From positions 72,441,469-72,505,468 of the forward strand of contig NC_088677.1 of assembly GCF_950023065.1 (NCBI RefSeq): a stretch of 64,000 nucleotides of DNA, in the 5' to 3' direction. Positions within the stretch are counted from its first letter, which is position 1, and every line of letters starts with the position of its first letter. The DNA comes from Planococcus citri (taxonomy: Eukaryota > Arthropoda > Insecta > Hemiptera > Pseudococcidae). Below, piece by piece: positions 62,401 through 64,000 of this stretch. Below the pieces are notes generated by a model, which ran no database searches, was not told the origin of the DNA, and worked only from the letters and a program-made list of their open reading frames with translations. Position numbers and translations under genes: made by a program.

Positions 62401-64000
62401 GGAAAATTCACACTTTGCAAAACAAGGCACGCCCCTACCTTACCAGTAACCACCTAACATCCTGCTCGTCAAAGGAACGAAAACCATTAAGCTTTTGTAT
62501 TCGCCATTTAAAGTACCTGTGTTTTATCTTTCTAACTCATCAAACGCAGGTACAGATTGCAGAGGGTGCGTGATTTGCGTAGATTTACGAGCGCACACAG
62601 CAGAAAAAAAAGAAAGAAAGAAAAAAATAATACCTAAAAATATCCCATACCTCGACTCGTCGATATAGGCTCGTCGAATGCAATCCAGGTAGGGAAAATA
62701 AAACAAGAGAAAAACTAGTGGAAATTAAATAACTCGCGGATATGTATTTTTGTAGTAGGTAGTTTTTTTTCGTGTGTTTTTCTAAATCTGTCCGAATCAC
62801 GCACATTAAAAGGTAATTTTTGTTTAATGAAGTTACTCTGTGTAGCCTGCCACGCCGCCGCCAGCTTTCCAGCAGGAAAACTTTTTCGTACGATATACCT
62901 GCTGTGTAGTAAATGATGGTGAAAAATATGTGTATTGTGTTATAAGGGTGACGAGAAATCGACGTGACTTCGTAGTTCGTATATAGCAACTTTTCCTACG
63001 TTCGTTTTGTGAAAAGTGTCCCTTATTGGCTTGTTTTGTTTCGTTGTTGAAAAGTTGCATCAAAGTGATAGGAAGTAAAGGTATACTACTATTCGATTGT
63101 TCGTAGGCGTTTTGTTTTGCTGGAAATTGAACCGTGAATTCGATTCGTATCGATTTTATAGCCAACTTTCAGGGTCGAAGCCTTTTGAAGTTGCTGCAGA
63201 TATTACGGATTAATAATTTTCAGCGAATTGTGTCGCCCGGGCCCGGGTTTTTGTCGTTTTATCAGCTATCTATTTGATTATAATTGGGAAAGCATCGAAC
63301 CGAGAGGATGAGCTGAAATGAGATTTTGCACCTGAAATGGAGATTTATTTGTGTTTTGCGTATAGTTGGATTTTTGTGTGAGCCGTTTGAATGATCAGAT
63401 CATTAAAACTTTTACTAGAAATTTCATCTAGCCAGCTTCCGAGTACACGCTACGAGTAAACGAACGAAACCCTCTCAACATATCACGAAACAAGAAGCCA
63501 TTATCAATTAAAAAAGAATCATCATTATACCGTATACAGCATGTACACTATTTTATAATTATAGTGCACGTAGTATACTCTCTCATCTCTCGCAGCCGTA
63601 AATGAAGATAAGAAAACCTCCACCACATCCACACCAATATTGGTGAGGTAGGAAAACGACCATATAGTTTGAAAACTCATTCCCATAGTGAGCTCTTCTC
63701 ATCGCAGAAGTCAGAATTTATAAGAGGATGGTGCGATGGTGAACTAGGTCAAAATTTACGAGCACCGGAGAGTCGGTTGATTCGATGTCGAGAGCCGAGC
63801 ACGAGCGAGAGAAAGATGGAAAAATGTCTAGTATAATAAAAAAAACACGCTCGACTGTATTAAAGCTGAGAGGAGGTTTTAAAAAAATAACGAAATTCAT
63901 GGTCCGTATTAAAAACCCGAAGAGCGAACGACGACAACAACAACTTCCGAGCTTATAATAAGTGGAAATGAAACAGAGATATTTATGTTGTAGTTACTAG
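62401..64000. other. Mixed-composition CpG-containing non-coding segment to window end
   Basis: Contains a GC palindrome CCCGGGCCCGGG near 63236. Overlapping minus-strand frames at 62524-63165 show no domain. No RNA gene recognised. Confidence 0.4.

Overview
The window looks like eukaryotic nuclear DNA, probably from an arthropod. The support is AT-rich, repeat-dominated sequence, insect-type non-LTR retrotransposon remains and hAT-like inverted-repeat elements, with no prokaryotic gene organisation. A hemipteran would fit, but I cannot fix the species from sequence alone. I found no intact host gene. Every recognisable coding stretch is a broken retrotransposon fragment, and the longer open frames elsewhere look accidental.

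Two kinds of DNA alternate every few kilobases. The first is mixed-composition, CpG-containing, mostly unrepeated sequence, full of short motifs such as GGTACCTAC, TACTCGTA and (ACG)n. It lies at about 2.1-3.5, 7.0-8.5, 12.0-15.7, 17.9-20.1, 23.1-24.7, 27.0-28.6, 32.6-34.8, 37.7-39.1, 42.2-43.2, 45.9-48.1, 49.9-52.1, 54.7-55.6, 57.7-59.4 and 62.4-64.0 kb. The second is very AT-rich and consists largely of degenerate repeats and non-autonomous elements.

Main landmarks: a broken LINE reverse transcriptase on the minus strand (1-905); a 14-bp A-rich repeat (about 4.1-4.6 kb); inverted-repeat elements at 5.3-6.5, 10.5-11.0 and 20.3-22.4 kb, the last with roughly 700-bp arms; a diverged minisatellite that keeps a 16-bp step (16.1-17.6 kb); a zinc-knuckle ORF1 fragment (25.4-26.0 kb); a 35-bp tandem repeat next to an LTR-like sequence (30.8-31.3 kb); a short hAT-like element at 34,897-35,175; a fresh 165-bp tandem duplication (36.4-36.7 kb); a 953-bp hAT-like element with perfect 8-bp target-site duplications (39,169-40,121); a broken Jockey-type reverse transcriptase (40.4-41.8 kb); a field of near-palindromic TTCGCGAA-type motifs (43.2-45.9 kb); a roughly 152-bp satellite with a trimeric higher-order period (48.1-49.9 kb); a 2.5-kb repeat block framed by inverted CAGGGTGTC termini (52,124-54,660); and a third LINE fragment (60.2-60.6 kb).

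The best candidates for something undescribed are repeat structures: the 16-bp length-locked minisatellite, the TTC-NN-GAA motif field, the higher-order satellite, the terminally bounded 2.5-kb repeat block whose units carry GTCAC-TGAC palindromes, the long 20-22 kb inverted repeat that could make hairpin RNA, and about nineteen G/C homopolymers of 9-14 bases in an AT-rich background.
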